From NCBI GenBank assembly GCA_025454395.1, contig JALOOM010000107.1, forward strand, positions 1 to 39,610: 39,610 nt of DNA, given 5' to 3'. Positions 9,087 to 17,827 of this stretch are shown piece after piece. Positions within the stretch are counted from its first letter, which is position 1. Each line of letters opens with the position of its first letter. A program made the position numbers and the translations under genes. The notes under the pieces were generated by a model. That model was given only the letters and a program-made list of their open reading frames with translations, was not told where the DNA came from and ran no database searches. The stretch comes from Elainella sp. Prado103 (GTDB lineage Bacteria; Cyanobacteriota; Cyanobacteriia; Elainellales; Elainellaceae).

Positions 9087-9617
9087 TTACGCTGCCCATC
9101 GTGCTGATCGCAAAATCGCAACCTGATCGAGTAAGCGGAGAAATTGGTGATTCTCCTTGCCCGCAGACCACTCGCCCCTTAAAAATGGCGCAATTCCATC
9201 TGGCACATTGGTTGGCATTTGAATTTCTTCGACATCCAACCAGTCCATACCTACAATTCGCTCGATCGCTAAACCCAGCATCATATCTTGATCTTCGATG
9301 GCGATGACTGGAATTTCGGCGCGATCGGTACTCAGCGGTGTATTGTCACCCAAAAATTGCCCTAAGTCGGCAACCCAGATGACCCTTCCCCGCACATTCA
9401 AAGTGCCAAGTAGCAGTGGAGAAACGTTAGGGATGGGTGTAATCCGATCAGGAGAAGACGAAATGACTTCTCGAATTCCGGATGCAGGTAAGGCATACTC
9501 CTCGCCTGATGAAACAAAAAAGCGCAGGTGCAGCTCTCCTTCAGGACTATCTAGCTGCTGAAGTTCTGGAGCTTGGTCTTGCCCTTTTCCTGTCAAAAAA
9601 TCCGGACTTCCGATCAT
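9087..9617 (-). CDS. hmpC: CheW-like adaptor of pilus taxis system
   Basis: A 176-residue CheW-domain protein that couples the chemoreceptor to a CheA-type kinase. The domain (about 30-170) begins near LHLRFFVSSGEEYALPASGIREVI and includes the LLGTLNVRGRVIWVADLG core typical of the family (PilI in pilus systems). The first 28 residues are a variable, hydrophilic leader. It lies 28 bp upstream of the chemoreceptor and 195 bp after the CheY gene on the same strand, so co-transcription is likely. No clear Shine-Dalgarno sequence precedes the ATG at 9617. Confidence 0.92.
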   Translation of the reverse strand: MIGSPDFLTGKGQDQAPELQQLDSPEGELHLRFFVSSGEEYALPASGIREVISSSPDRITPIPNVSPLLLGTLNVRGRVIWVADLGQFLGDNTPLSTDRAEIPVIAIEDQDMMLGLAIERIVGMDWLDVEEIQMPTNVPDGIAPFLRGEWSAGKENHQFLRLLDQVAILRSARWAA

Positions 9618-9686
9618 TGATTTCGACCTAACTCATTGCTAAAAGATTAACCCTCTAATACTTTTAACCTACCCGCACAAAAATGT

Positions 9687-9705
9687 TTCGTATCATTATT
9701 ACGAA
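9687..9705. promoter_or_regulatory. Short inverted repeat in the CheY-CheW spacer
   Basis: TTCGTA, seven bases, then TACGAA form a 6-bp dyad in an A/T-rich stretch 70 bp upstream of the CheW start. It could be a weak operator or an RNA hairpin between the genes. Nothing else identifies it. Confidence 0.25.
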
Positions 9706-9812
9706 TTGCCTAACTCGTCGTCCATGACGGATCGGTTTCAGTTAATTACCCATCTTAAGTTCAGACCTACTCTTGAGTTAGCAACTATTCTACTGATTCG
9801 TTGCATAAAAGT

Positions 9813-10178
9813 TCAGCCACGTAAAAGTTGCTTTACGGTTCCCACTAATTCAGTTGGCTGGAAAGGTTTGGCAATGTAAGCATCTGCACCTTGCTTCATG
9901 CCCCAATAGCGATCGAACTCTTCACCTTTGGAGGAACACATGACCACTGGCACATCCTGGGTTTTGGGATCCGCTTTGAGGCGGCGACAGACTTCGTAGC
10001 CATTCATCCGCGGCATGACAATGTCTAACACGACCAGATCGGGCCGATTGCCCTGAATCTTTTCCAATGCTTCTAGCCCATCCCCTGCAACTGCAACTGT
10101 TAACCCGCTGCCCCTCAGCAAGTCGGTAATCATTTCTCGCTGCGTTACACTGTCTTCCACAACTAAAACGGTACTCAT
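9813..10178 (-). CDS. hmpB: CheY-like response regulator, PilH/HmpB type
   Basis: A 121-residue stand-alone receiver domain. The acidic pocket is in LVVEDS near the N-terminus. The phosphoacceptor is Asp52 (VVLDIVMP) and the conserved Lys is Lys104 (YIAKPF). The stretch FDRYWGMKQGADAYIAKPF is characteristic of the PilH group that acts on type IV pilus motility rather than flagella. It lies between the PatA-type regulator and the CheW gene, on the same strand. It would be phosphorylated by the CheA kinase, which is encoded elsewhere. Confidence 0.94.
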   Translation of the reverse strand: MSTVLVVEDSVTQREMITDLLRGSGLTVAVAGDGLEALEKIQGNRPDLVVLDIVMPRMNGYEVCRRLKADPKTQDVPVVMCSSKGEEFDRYWGMKQGADAYIAKPFQPTELVGTVKQLLRG

Positions 10179-10478
10179 AACTTTGATTTCACCTGTTCAG
10201 TGCCAGAATCAATGGAGGTCTCGGAGACAGCTCACAAGTCTACTTTATCTCTGTATCGTTATCTCTGTATCGTTAATCGTTCCCATTTCAAACCGTGATT
10301 GTCAGGTGTGGATCTACGCTGCTGCCTGCGATTTTCCTGAATAATATTAAAATTAGCGGTCTCGATCGGACTGTATCCGGATAGAGACTGGCAATTGTTC
10401 GTTGCAGGTTCTGCCACCCTCTCCTTAGTCCACCCATCTAGTTGGTTCACGCCAATCTTCAGCCCCATGCTGTTGCCA
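10179..10478. other. 300-bp spacer within the taxis locus
   Basis: No convincing gene is present. A 69-codon minus-strand frame (10259-10468) is open, but its composition and isolation give no support. A 14-bp duplication, TTATCTCTGTATCG x 2, sits at 10245-10272, close upstream of the CheY gene. Confidence 0.5.
10245..10272 (+). repeat. Direct duplication, 14 bp x 2
   Basis: Two exact adjacent copies of TTATCTCTGTATCG are followed by a partial third unit (TTAATCG). They are located about 65 bp upstream of the CheY start. Confidence 0.8.
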
Positions 10479-11756
10479 TCACGAAGACGAAATTGAGGGA
10501 GAACCTTCGATATTAATTTCTAACTCATCTTCCAGAGCCTCAGCCAATAATTTTTCGGGTTTGGGAGAATGGGGTGAACCTAACCCCACATATTTTTCTA
10601 CTAGCATCAGCAGTTCTCCTGCCCCAAATGGCTTAGTGAGATAATCTGTCGCCCCTACCATGCGTGCTTTCACCCGATCGATGAACCCATCCTTACCCGT
10701 GAGCATAATGATAGGAGTTTCCCGAAAGGCAGTAGATTTCCGCAGCATGGCACAAATCTCATAGCCATCTAATTCGGGCATGGCGATATCACAGAGAATC
10801 AAATCGGGCTTGAGTTGGAAAACCAGGCTAAGAGCCTTCAACGGGTTACTGATGCTGGCGGCTGCATAACCATGCTCGCTGAGAATTTGCTCTACTGAGG
10901 CGCGCACCGTAGCTCCATCATCAATACAGACGATCCGGGGCATCTGCTCATGGTGCACCCCTACTTTGTCCGATCGCTGTACCAATTCTGGTGATTCATG
11001 CAACAGCATTTGTACGGTGCCCTGCTTCACATAGGGATAGACCGCTCGCGCCACACTGACAATCTCTCGATTCAAATAGCGGGCCATTTGACGGAGGGAA
11101 GTTTTGCCATCAGCCCAGCGTTCTAGAGCTTCAAAACTGGTGATTGGCAGATTTTGGCGTAATTGCTCTGGATCAGACAAACAAGGGCATTGCTCCGGAG
11201 ACTGAATGTGGGGATGAAATTGCTTCCACTCCTGCACCTGCTTCATCGTTTGCATAATTAGTGGCCCAATCTCCAGGGTGATGAGCTGGGGAGCCAAAGC
11301 CGATCCTTGCTCAAAGATAAACGATCCTTGATGAAGACTGAGTAGATCAAACAGGGTTTCCCGTACCATGCTTTGAATAATGCTGCGCCCTTGCTCAGCC
11401 GTGAGTAGATGCGATTCCATCAGGGCCCAAACATAGCCATATTCGGGGGCATTATTGATCGCGATCGCCGAAATGTTGTCATAGTCCAGCGCTTTATCGG
11501 CTTTGTAACGACGCAAATAGTCTTTGAGTCGCGTCAGGGTGGAGTGAGTATCCCCCGCATAAATAATTCGTCCATTGAGAAAAAAGACAAACCAAGAGCG
11601 TTGGATTCCACTACTCGATCGAAGCGAAGATAGCCCTGTCTCACGGTTGGGACTGGCCGAACCATAGGATTCTACAAACAGCTCGCCAGTCCGCTGACCC
11701 AGTTCGATGAGCTGTAAAATGCTGCGAATGTCAATCTCGTTGAGTTTCCCCTGCAT
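10479..11756 (-). CDS. hmpA: PatA-type response regulator (DUF4388 + receiver), PilG/HmpA type
   Basis: A 425-residue protein with an N-terminal DUF4388 (PATAN) domain (about 1-170, beginning MQGKLNEIDIRSILQLIELG). A middle region (about 200-255) and a C-terminal receiver (about 272-395) follow. The receiver has Asp279/Asp280, phosphoacceptor Asp323 (LILCDIAMPELDG), Thr353 and Lys375 (YLTKPFG), so it looks active. A short acidic Ser-rich tail ends the protein. PatA-type regulators control pilus motility and phototaxis in cyanobacteria. It is the first gene of the minus-strand set and is divergent from hmpF across an 813-bp repeat-bearing spacer. Confidence 0.92.
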   Translation of the reverse strand: MQGKLNEIDIRSILQLIELGQRTGELFVESYGSASPNRETGLSSLRSSSGIQRSWFVFFLNGRIIYAGDTHSTLTRLKDYLRRYKADKALDYDNISAIAINNAPEYGYVWALMESHLLTAEQGRSIIQSMVRETLFDLLSLHQGSFIFEQGSALAPQLITLEIGPLIMQTMKQVQEWKQFHPHIQSPEQCPCLSDPEQLRQNLPITSFEALERWADGKTSLRQMARYLNREIVSVARAVYPYVKQGTVQMLLHESPELVQRSDKVGVHHEQMPRIVCIDDGATVRASVEQILSEHGYAAASISNPLKALSLVFQLKPDLILCDIAMPELDGYEICAMLRKSTAFRETPIIMLTGKDGFIDRVKARMVGATDYLTKPFGAGELLMLVEKYVGLGSPHSPKPEKLLAEALEDELEINIEGSPSISSS

Positions 11757-12569
11757 CTAGCCTGATTTTTAACTCCCTGCCACTTCCTTCCAGCCTAGGT
11801 TAATTCTGCAAATTCACTGTCCCGGATGCAATAAAAATTGTTGCTACCCATCACTATAGCTCTGTCGAGTATTTGCCTAAGCCCAAGCTGAATGACAGTA
11901 GTTCTTTGAGCCTGTCTGTTAGCCCAGCAATTAGCCCAGCAATTAGCCCAGCAATCAGGCTGGGTAGATGAACCACTCAAATCAAGCCACTCAAATCAAG
12001 CCACCCAAATCAAGCCGTTAGAATCGACCCGTTAGAATCGATCCGTTAGAGTGGAACTATAGAAAGGTTGGATGGTGTAACTGGCTGAAACGAGCGATTA
12101 CTGAGATGAGCGATTACTGAGATGAGCGATTACTGGAATCAATTATCCCTCAGTCAGCCTCAGCTCAAAAACTCAGCCTCAGCTCAGAATCGAAAATCTA
12201 AGTGGGGCGATCCTGCAATTGTCATGCGACTGCTATGAAACGCCATAAAGCTGCTGTATTGCTGCCATAAAAATGTGACAGAGATAGCTGGGTTAGGTTA
12301 TGGTGAACCGACCATCGCAAACTGATCACCTCAAGCAAACGACCAGGGTTGCCAAGTTCATGCTGGCGGGAATCGCCGTCAAGCTTCAGTTGTCGGTAAG
12401 ATTGACAAAGACTTGGCTGACAAATCAGCTTGGGTCTTGAAGTGAGAATTGAGCAAGTTTGTTCACTCGATTGAATTGAAAACCTGAAGTCGCAGAAATA
12501 GACCGAAATAGACCTAGGGCAATAAACCACTCATTGGTTGAAGCGTAGACACGGAAGGGGATTATCAGC
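11757..12569. other. Divergent hmpA-hmpF spacer with several tandem arrays
   Basis: This 813-bp stretch separates two divergent motility genes, so it should contain both promoters, but I cannot place them with confidence. Between 11921 and 12136 it is a mosaic of four different short tandem arrays. A 45-codon frame from the ATG at 12300 is open but lacks a good ribosome site and resembles nothing known. The rest shows nothing recognisable. Confidence 0.6.
11921..12136 (+). repeat. Mosaic of four short tandem arrays
   Basis: In order: AGCCCAGCAATT x 3 (12 bp, 11921-11956); ACTCAAATCAAGCC x 3 (14 bp, 11975-12016); GTTAGAATCGAYCC x about 2.4 (14 bp, 12017-12050); GAGCGATTACTGAGAT x about 2.8 (16 bp, 12092-12136). 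The arrays are unrelated in sequence but follow one another closely. Confidence 0.88.
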
Positions 12570-14306
12570 GTGCTGTATCTAGCGGAAGTTCTGAGAAAAG
12601 CCAGAGTTATTGGTGGGGGACGAGCTGAACTTAAACTCCTGGCCTGCCAGCGAGCTGAGCTAAGTTGGAGTGCCGTATCTGGGGAAGAGATTATCGCGGC
12701 ACCCGATGATTTGACACTAGGTGCTGGGGCGCTGGTGATGGTTGAGCTATCGGCCGCCAAACAGGTGCAGCGTTATGCCGAAGCAGGACGGCAATTGGTC
12801 AGCATTTTGCAAAATTTCTCCCGCTTCCATGAGAAAGCCAAGACCCAGGAAGAGGAGATTGAGCAATGGAAACAATCCTTGACCTATCAAAGCCAGGAAC
12901 TCAATCGGCGGGAAATGGAGATTGAGGCGGCCCAAGAACAGCTCCAGCAGATTGAAGAAGATCTAGAACGGTTGGAAAAGCAGCGCGAAGAGATTGAAAC
13001 CGCCCAAGCTGAAGCTACCCAACTGCGCGAAGAGTATGAACGCAAGTCTCAAGAGCTGGAAGGGGCTTGGGCACAATTGCGTGGAGAAACCAGTCGGCTG
13101 GAGGAACGTCAGTCCGAGCTTCAGCAAATGACCTTGCTGGATGCCCAACAAGCGACTCAATTTCAGGAGATGCTCGATCGGATTGCAGCAGCCACAATGC
13201 CGACTGATTCGATCCAATCACAACTGAATGCCAGTTTCGAAGTGATTGCAGCTCAAGAGGCAGCTCTCCATCAGCATTGGCAAAACTTGGATCAACAACG
13301 ATCGATGGCCCAGCAGGTGCAACAAGAGGTTGATCACCAGGTGCAATCCTTACAGGAACGCTGGAATGGCTGGCAGCAGTCCCATACCGCCCTCCTCCAA
13401 TCCCAGGCTGAATTAGAGTCTAAGCAAAGCCAGCTTCAGTTGAAACAAGAACAAACTCAATTACTGATTGCTCAGCTCCAGGCTCAAGAAACTCTCCATC
13501 AGCAGGTTGCTCAGCTTGCCGATGGCATGGATCGATCGATGTTCCAAGCCTTGGAGCAGTTACCCTTGGAAGAGTTGCAAGGGATCGTGACCGATCTGGA
13601 AAAAGATCTGGAAAAGCTCTCGCGGTTTGTGAGCAGCCAGGAAGAAGAACTGGTGTTGCAACAGCAAACGATTGAAGAAGTAAGGCAACAAATTCAGACA
13701 GCCAGCGAATATGATCGACTGCGGCTGGAAACGGAGCTAGCCGATGAGCAGGATCGCTACCAAATGCTAAATGAAACCCTGGTGGGGCAACGTCGCAATC
13801 TGCAAGAGCGGCAAATGACTCTCAAGTGCCACCAGACCGTCCTGGCCAAACGGCAAGGCTATCCATTGCCGCCTAATGAGGCGAATTCGATCGATCTCAC
13901 TCCCATCTTGAAGGCGATCGAGCAAGCCAAACACCAGCTCTCGACCCAATTGCGGAGTCTAGAACAGGAAGTGGCAGATCTACGCAGTGCGATAGAGCCC
14001 GTACAGGCAGCCGTTCAAACTCAAACAGTCAGTCAAGCCCAAGAATGGCAAGCATTGCAGGAAGTAGAGCAGCAGTTGCGTACCCAAATTAAGACGGCGG
14101 CTGAGTTGTGGGGTCAGGTCAATCTTTATCAAGAGCTGATTCAGCCTGTACAAGACAATCTCAACCGCCTCAAGCAACATACGGAAGCAGCCGCTGCAAC
14201 TCTGAATCAAGTGCATGAGATTAGTGCTAGCCAGCATCATGCGGTGGCTGAAATGCGACAAGTGGTGCATCAACTGACTGGTAATCTAGCTGAAGCCACT
14301 GTTTAG
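12570..14306 (+). CDS. hmpF: Pilus motility taxis protein HmpF
   Basis: A 578-residue protein with a short globular N-terminus and a very long coiled coil (about 85-480) rich in Gln, Glu and Leu. The opening MLYLAEVLRKARVIGGGRAEL and the ELKLLACQR and WSAVSGEE patches match the N-terminus of HmpF. In filamentous cyanobacteria HmpF is needed for type IV pilus motility and localises to the leading pole. Length agrees with the family (about 580-590). Translation starts at a GTG preceded by AAGGGG nine bases upstream. The gene is divergent from the taxis genes, as is typical for this locus. It is convergent with tilS. Confidence 0.92.
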   Translation: MLYLAEVLRKARVIGGGRAELKLLACQRAELSWSAVSGEEIIAAPDDLTLGAGALVMVELSAAKQVQRYAEAGRQLVSILQNFSRFHEKAKTQEEEIEQWKQSLTYQSQELNRREMEIEAAQEQLQQIEEDLERLEKQREEIETAQAEATQLREEYERKSQELEGAWAQLRGETSRLEERQSELQQMTLLDAQQATQFQEMLDRIAAATMPTDSIQSQLNASFEVIAAQEAALHQHWQNLDQQRSMAQQVQQEVDHQVQSLQERWNGWQQSHTALLQSQAELESKQSQLQLKQEQTQLLIAQLQAQETLHQQVAQLADGMDRSMFQALEQLPLEELQGIVTDLEKDLEKLSRFVSSQEEELVLQQQTIEEVRQQIQTASEYDRLRLETELADEQDRYQMLNETLVGQRRNLQERQMTLKCHQTVLAKRQGYPLPPNEANSIDLTPILKAIEQAKHQLSTQLRSLEQEVADLRSAIEPVQAAVQTQTVSQAQEWQALQEVEQQLRTQIKTAAELWGQVNLYQELIQPVQDNLNRLKQHTEAAAATLNQVHEISASQHHAVAEMRQVVHQLTGNLAEATV

Positions 14307-14366
14307 GCTGATTAGGCTCAGGTGGCTGTCTAGGAGATAGCGGTCTGGGCTAACTGCTGGACTTGT

Positions 14367-15398
14367 CTAGCCACTCGCTTCAGCTTGAGCCACCAGGATA
14401 ATCCAGGGATGGGCAACCTGAGCAACTATATTGCCAGGGAAGGGATCGCTCTGGCTCCGGTTCGGTGCGGTCACCAATCGCTGCAATTTTTCTACCTGGT
14501 CGAAATTAGGCGAACTAGACAAAACTGCCTTCAAAAACTGCCGTAAAGCTCGCCGTTGCAGAGCGAGCGGAGACAGTCGCAAAATCTGACGATCCACTGC
14601 TCCGATCGCCCCTGCCGGTAATTCTGCGAGTTGCTCCAGGTTGGCCACTGCTTGTTGCCAGAGGGTCAAACCCGCTGCTTCCAAAAATTCTCGATCCGCC
14701 CGGAGTAGCTCAGCCGTTTGGGACAGGGCAGTCTCAACTTGAGGATTAAAATGCTGTTTCAGGTAGGGCAGGACTGTTAACCGCATTCGGTTACGGGCAT
14801 AGCGACAGTCTTGATTGGTTGAATCTTGCCAGACTTGCCACCCGATCGCTTCACAAAACGCGGCGGTTTCCTGGCGTTGCACTTCTAGTAATGGCCGAAC
14901 TAGCTGTACCGTCGGCGCTAATGATCGTTGCCAAGACAGAGACTGTAGCCCATCTAGACCACTACCCCGCACCAGATTGTACAATAGGGTCTCTGCCCGA
15001 TCGCTAGCCGTGTGCCCAGTTGCCACAAAACCGTAGCCATGGGCGATGGCTAATTCGGTCAGTTGTTGGTAGCGCCAACTCCGGGCAGTGGCTTCACTGT
15101 TGAGATCAATCGTGGTGATCGCTTCATAATAGGGTAGCTCTTGTTGTTCAGCAATTGTTCGAACATAGGCGGCATTGGCAGCAGAATCAGCCCGCCAGCG
15201 ATGATTACAATGGGCTACCCCCAATTGCCACCCCCAGTGAGATCGCAAATCCTGCAAGAGTTTCAGTAGGCAGAGGGAATCTTGTCCACCGGAGACAGCA
15301 ATCAGAATGGTTTGATCGATCGGCAACAATTGTCGTTGCTTGAGCGTGCGATGAATTTGGGCGTGGAGAGAACTCCAGTCAGATGTCAAACGCTTCAT
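14367..15398 (-). CDS. tilS: tRNA(Ile)-lysidine synthase TilS
   Basis: Modifies C34 of the CAU-anticodon tRNA-Ile to lysidine, changing both charging and codon reading; essential in most bacteria. The PP-loop ATPase motif AVSGGQDS lies close to the N-terminus, followed by VAHCNHRWR and a RMRLTVLPYL segment typical of the N-type PP-loop fold. The C-terminal region is short, as in other cyanobacterial TilS proteins. The frame is open to an ATG at 15446. The ATG at 15398 (MKRLTSDWSSLH) gives the more usual N-terminus, but no clear ribosome site decides between them. Confidence 0.92.
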   Translation of the reverse strand: MKRLTSDWSSLHAQIHRTLKQRQLLPIDQTILIAVSGGQDSLCLLKLLQDLRSHWGWQLGVAHCNHRWRADSAANAAYVRTIAEQQELPYYEAITTIDLNSEATARSWRYQQLTELAIAHGYGFVATGHTASDRAETLLYNLVRGSGLDGLQSLSWQRSLAPTVQLVRPLLEVQRQETAAFCEAIGWQVWQDSTNQDCRYARNRMRLTVLPYLKQHFNPQVETALSQTAELLRADREFLEAAGLTLWQQAVANLEQLAELPAGAIGAVDRQILRLSPLALQRRALRQFLKAVLSSSPNFDQVEKLQRLVTAPNRSQSDPFPGNIVAQVAHPWIILVAQAEASG

Positions 15399-15490
15399 GG
15401 ATGGGGATAGGACAGGCATGATCGCCATCGGACATCGGGCAATCACATTCTCAACACCGACTGGGGTAGCCTCATCGTTGAGCTGAAGAA

Positions 15491-15922
15491 TTAATAATCT
15501 TCGTCAATGTCAGGGTATCGATCGTCATTGCCGCGCCAAGGGGTTGCATCTTTAGTAGAATTCTCTGGCGGGCGACGCGGGGTGTAAAGATCATCCCGAA
15601 ACTCGTCGGCATAGCTAGTTTCCGCAACGATCGCGCTTTCCTTCAGCAGTTTAGGCGGATTGTCTGGGCAAAATTCTAAGCGGATCCGCACCCGGCCTCG
15701 CTGCCAGCCCTGATTGCCAAATCGCAATACCTCACAGGTTTGCCCGCGATCGGTAAACCAACCTTCTCGCTCATCAGACCATTCGCCTTCCTGTTCACTA
15801 ATGAGCTGTGCCAGCGAATCTAAAAACTCGCTCACCTTAAAGGTCGGATTTGCCATCAAGATGCGTCCTGATCGTACAAACAGGACTTCATCATCGCTCA
15901 ATAGACCAAAATCTTTATCCAT
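15491..15922 (-). CDS. KGK-domain protein
   Basis: A 143-residue soluble protein with the features of the KGK family, known mainly from cyanobacteria and of unknown function. These are LLSDDEVLFVRSGRILM at the start, then FKVSEFLDSLAQLI, then a tail with CEVLRFGNQGWQRGRVRIRLEF. The last 35 residues are acidic and look disordered. It lies 92 bp upstream of tilS on the same strand, so the two may be co-transcribed. It is divergent from the small secreted protein gene. Confidence 0.8.
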   Translation of the reverse strand: MDKDFGLLSDDEVLFVRSGRILMANPTFKVSEFLDSLAQLISEQEGEWSDEREGWFTDRGQTCEVLRFGNQGWQRGRVRIRLEFCPDNPPKLLKESAIVAETSYADEFRDDLYTPRRPPENSTKDATPWRGNDDRYPDIDEDY

Positions 15923-16095
15923 AAGCTGGGTTCCTCAATGTTTCTACGATACACCGCGATCAGCGCATCTCGCATGGGCTGAATCGTCTGGGCATCCCGA
16001 TTTTGTTTTAACTTTTTAGATGGGGATCTGGAAAACCAGCGCTAGATTCGCTAAGGTTTGGACAAGCAGTCTTGATTCAGAGTTAGCCACACGCC

Positions 16096-16491
16096 ATGAA
16101 ACACTTAGGTCTGATTGCCATCGTCACATTGCTGCCCACTGCTGCCCTATTGAGGGAAGCACCTGTCGAAGCGGCTCCCATCATCCAAGAAGTGAGTCAG
16201 GTTGATCATCCATCTTTAGCTCCAGCTTCATCCCGTCCCGCCGTCACCCCTAACGCTGCCCCTAATTCAGGCAATTCCACGCTGCCCTCTGTTTCCGTGG
16301 GACAGGATTCTGAACTGGTCAGTCCAGATGCGCGGGGTGAGCGGCTTGATGATAAGGCCACTCAGATTAACCAAAGCCTCGATCGCCCTGCCAACAACAG
16401 TCGTATCCTGGAAGAGTTCATTCAATTGCCAGAAGGGATGATTATTCGGGGGTCTTCTCGGGGTGGGATCGGAATCGGCCGGGAATATTAG
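16096..16491 (+). CDS. Small secreted protein of unknown function
   Basis: A 131-residue protein with a probable signal peptide (MKHLGLIAIVTLLPTAALL, cleavage perhaps after VEAA). A Pro/Ser/Ala-rich middle follows, and then a conserved-looking C-terminus (ILEEFIQLPEGMIIRGSSRGG). I do not recognise the family. The stop codon lies in a 15-bp unit that is duplicated exactly (16477-16491 and 16492-16506), so a second in-register stop follows. It is flanked by the divergent KGK gene and the convergent ccsA gene. Confidence 0.65.
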   Translation: MKHLGLIAIVTLLPTAALLREAPVEAAPIIQEVSQVDHPSLAPASSRPAVTPNAAPNSGNSTLPSVSVGQDSELVSPDARGERLDDKATQINQSLDRPANNSRILEEFIQLPEGMIIRGSSRGGIGIGREY

Positions 16492-16506
16492 GGCCGGGAA
16501 TATTAG
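16477..16506 (+). repeat. Direct duplication of 15 bp across a stop codon
   Basis: GGCCGGGAATATTAG occurs twice head to tail. The first copy supplies the last codons and TAG stop of the secreted-protein gene; the second is non-coding. Confidence 0.9.
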
Positions 16507-16564
16507 CAGCAGAATCGTCACCAAAGCAGAATCGTCCCAAAAAGTGTGAAGCTAGGGCTCTGGG

Positions 16565-17593
16565 CTAGAAAAACCAACCATAGCTGTGGAGTCCTTTGCC
16601 TAACAAATTAACTCCCAAATAGCAGACCCAAACCACCATGAATCCTGATGCGGCCAAAATAGCGGGGCGACGACCCTGCCAGCCGCGGGTAATCCGGGCA
16701 TGGAGATAGGCAGCGAAGACAAGCCAGGTGATCAATGCCCAAGTCTCTTTCGGATCCCAACTCCAGTAGGATCCCCAGGCTTCGTTAGCCCAAACTGCTC
16801 CAGCGATGATCCCGATCGTCAATAAGGGAAAGCCTAAACCAATGATCCGATAGCTGATGTTATCCAGAGATTCCGCCAGACTGAGCCGCTGGGGTGATAG
16901 CGAGACAGCCGCAGGTTTCACCATCGGTTTAACCGCACTCAACACAGCCGTACTCCCCGCTCCCGTAAATTCAGGCAATCCGGAACCAGCAACCGGTTCC
17001 TCAACCCGGATGGAGGCAATCGGGGTCGATAGACTCGATCGATTCAGGCGATAAGCCCCTGTCCCCACCGAACTGCCCTTCAGCTCAATGCTCTGGCCGC
17101 GAGTGACAATTAGAAATACGACTGCCAACAGCGATCCCACCATCAAAGCCGCGTAACTGAGCAGCATGACACTGACATGCATCATCAGCCAGTTGGATTT
17201 CAAAGCAGGCACCAATGGCTCTGCCGACTGCATCTGAGCAGGTAAAGTGAGGGTAGCAAATGCCGTAATTGCCATCGCGATCGGCGCAGTCACCGCTCCC
17301 ACGAGGCGGCTTTGGCTCATTGACTCTGCCAGAAAATGAACGGCAGTAATCCCCCAAGCGATGAAAAATAACGATTCGTAGAGATTACTTAACGGAAAAT
17401 AGCCAGCTTCAATCCAGCGGGCACCCAGCAATGCCGCAATGCAAAGATTGGCAATCCCCATGCCGGTGGTGCCTGCACTAGCCAGATAAGGCAAGCTCGC
17501 AAATGCGGTGCTGCACCAATAGAGCAGCATGGTGACAAACAAAACCGCAAAAGCAGCGTTATCTAGCCAGTTCTGAAGGGCGACTAAATCCAT
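16565..17593 (-). CDS. ccsA: System II cytochrome c biogenesis protein CcsA (CcsB in some databases)
   Basis: An integral membrane haem-handling protein of the Ccs (system II) pathway. It delivers haem for attachment to c-type cytochromes such as cytochrome f and c6 on the lumenal side of the thylakoid. The diagnostic Trp-rich motif [18 protein letters not shown] is present, with the C-terminal [13 protein letters not shown] and around eight hydrophobic segments. A loop of about 80 residues between segments (SIELKGSS to the [11 protein letters not shown] helix) is long and Ser/Pro-rich. The frame is open to 17698, but GGAG eight bases before the ATG at 17593 ([12 protein letters not shown]) marks the better start, giving 342 residues. 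Confidence 0.93.
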   Translation of the reverse strand: MDLVALQNWLDNAAFAVLFVTMLLYWCSTAFASLPYLASAGTTGMGIANLCIAALLGARWIEAGYFPLSNLYESLFFIAWGITAVHFLAESMSQSRLVGAVTAPIAMAITAFATLTLPAQMQSAEPLVPALKSNWLMMHVSVMLLSYAALMVGSLLAVVFLIVTRGQSIELKGSSVGTGAYRLNRSSLSTPIASIRVEEPVAGSGLPEFTGAGSTAVLSAVKPMVKPAAVSLSPQRLSLAESLDNISYRIIGLGFPLLTIGIIAGAVWANEAWGSYWSWDPKETWALITWLVFAAYLHARITRGWQGRRPAILAASGFMVVWVCYLGVNLLGKGLHSYGWFF

Positions 17594-17827
17594 GCGGTGT
17601 TCTCCAAAGCAAACAGAATCAGTGAATTGGCTCCAGAAATTGGAACGGGACGTAGAACAGAAATGCTCATTTATTATCCTATCGAGTCTTGCTAGCAAAT
17701 GTTGGCTGATGTTGACAATCTGCTGGATTTCTTAGCAGAAGCGCGACATACAGCCCAGAGCCAGAGCAGACCGAGCACAGTTTTTAATCGATTTTTAATC
17801 GATCGAATCGATCGTCATCAGGATATT

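Noticed and set aside
12300..12437. 45-codon frame upstream of hmpF
   Set aside because: It has no convincing ribosome site, lies in repeat-bearing spacer DNA, and its product is featureless.
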